Below, piece by piece: positions 63,945-64,000 of a DNA stretch of 64,000 nt (position 1 is its first letter; each line of letters begins with the position of its first letter). The position numbers and the translations under genes are program-made. Origin of the DNA: Lentilactobacillus fungorum (GTDB lineage: Bacteria; Bacillota; Bacilli; Lactobacillales; Lactobacillaceae); NCBI RefSeq assembly GCF_016860605.1, contig NZ_BNJR01000015.1, positions 22,491 through 86,490 of the forward strand, in the 5' to 3' direction. The notes under the pieces are model-generated. The model was not told the origin of the DNA and made no database searches. It worked only from the letters and a program-made list of their open reading frames with translations.

Positions 63945-64000
63945 ACAAATTAAATTGATGCCGCAGCTATTATTATATCAGGAATTAAGGGTATAAAAAA

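Noticed and set aside
63900..64000. 6S RNA upstream of rarA
   Set aside because: rarA and usp neighbourhoods can carry 6S-type RNA, but the 100 bases seen show no central bubble structure; any such gene would lie outside the window.

Overview
The window is a low-to-mid GC Firmicute chromosome, most likely a heterofermentative member of the Lactobacillaceae (Lentilactobacillus or a relative). The evidence is the tmRNA tag AKNNNNSYALAA, the gene order atpBEFHAGDC - DUF1146 - murA - mreB - yidD - DUF2969 - rodA, the pair murT/gatD, and a D-Ala ligase with Phe where D-Ala-D-Ala enzymes have Tyr, as in intrinsically vancomycin-resistant lactobacilli. The genus is an inference.

Layout. 1-4.5 kb holds small accessory genes: the end of a YhgE/Pip-like membrane protein, a yjdF gene behind a probable yjdF riboswitch, mazEF, a PPOX-family flavoprotein, a VanZ-like protein, and an ArsR/SnoaL-like divergent pair sharing a 34-bp perfect palindrome. 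ssrA (tmRNA) lies at 4526-4889.

An 11.5-kb island (4877-16394) is inserted in the 3' end of ssrA between 18-bp direct repeats. It has the plan of a Gram-positive phage-inducible chromosomal island. Integrase, an XRE repressor and a secreted cargo protein are on the + strand. A leftward block carries a small HTH regulator, an interrupted Xis-like gene, a Rha-like protein, small unknowns, a DnaD/wHTH replication protein and an iteron-like region, then relBE and small DNA-binding proteins. No capsid, tail or lysis gene was recognised. The island also holds two tandem promoter-sRNA-terminator units whose hairpins covary, four TTACA-N4/5-TGTAA operators, integrase arm-type repeats at both ends, and a roughly 1.1-kb tract of different short words each repeated exactly 10 bp apart.

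16.5-30 kb: an orphan copy of the island antitoxin, a HAD phosphatase, a C39-like protein, an OmpR-type two-component system whose kinase is split by a 7-T run, pgi, a metallophosphoesterase, tRNA-Gln and tRNA-Glu, a secreted matrixin-like protease, a serine hydrolase, and murT/gatD. 30-47.6 kb is a housekeeping block: tdk, prfA, prmC, tsaC/ywlC, glyA, upp, the ATP synthase operon, murA, mreB, yidD, rodA and a GcvH-like protein.

47.6-64 kb: a Met-type T-box separated from metNIQ by three tandem long hairpin units, an SPFH protein, a BceAB-like transporter joined to a YtrA-type regulator and a second ABC transporter, ddl, a membrane glycerophosphodiesterase, three more hairpin units before tag, an Rgg-like regulator, usp and rarA. 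A shortened hairpin unit lies before rarA, so this repeat family sits in three gene leaders, always in the gene's orientation.
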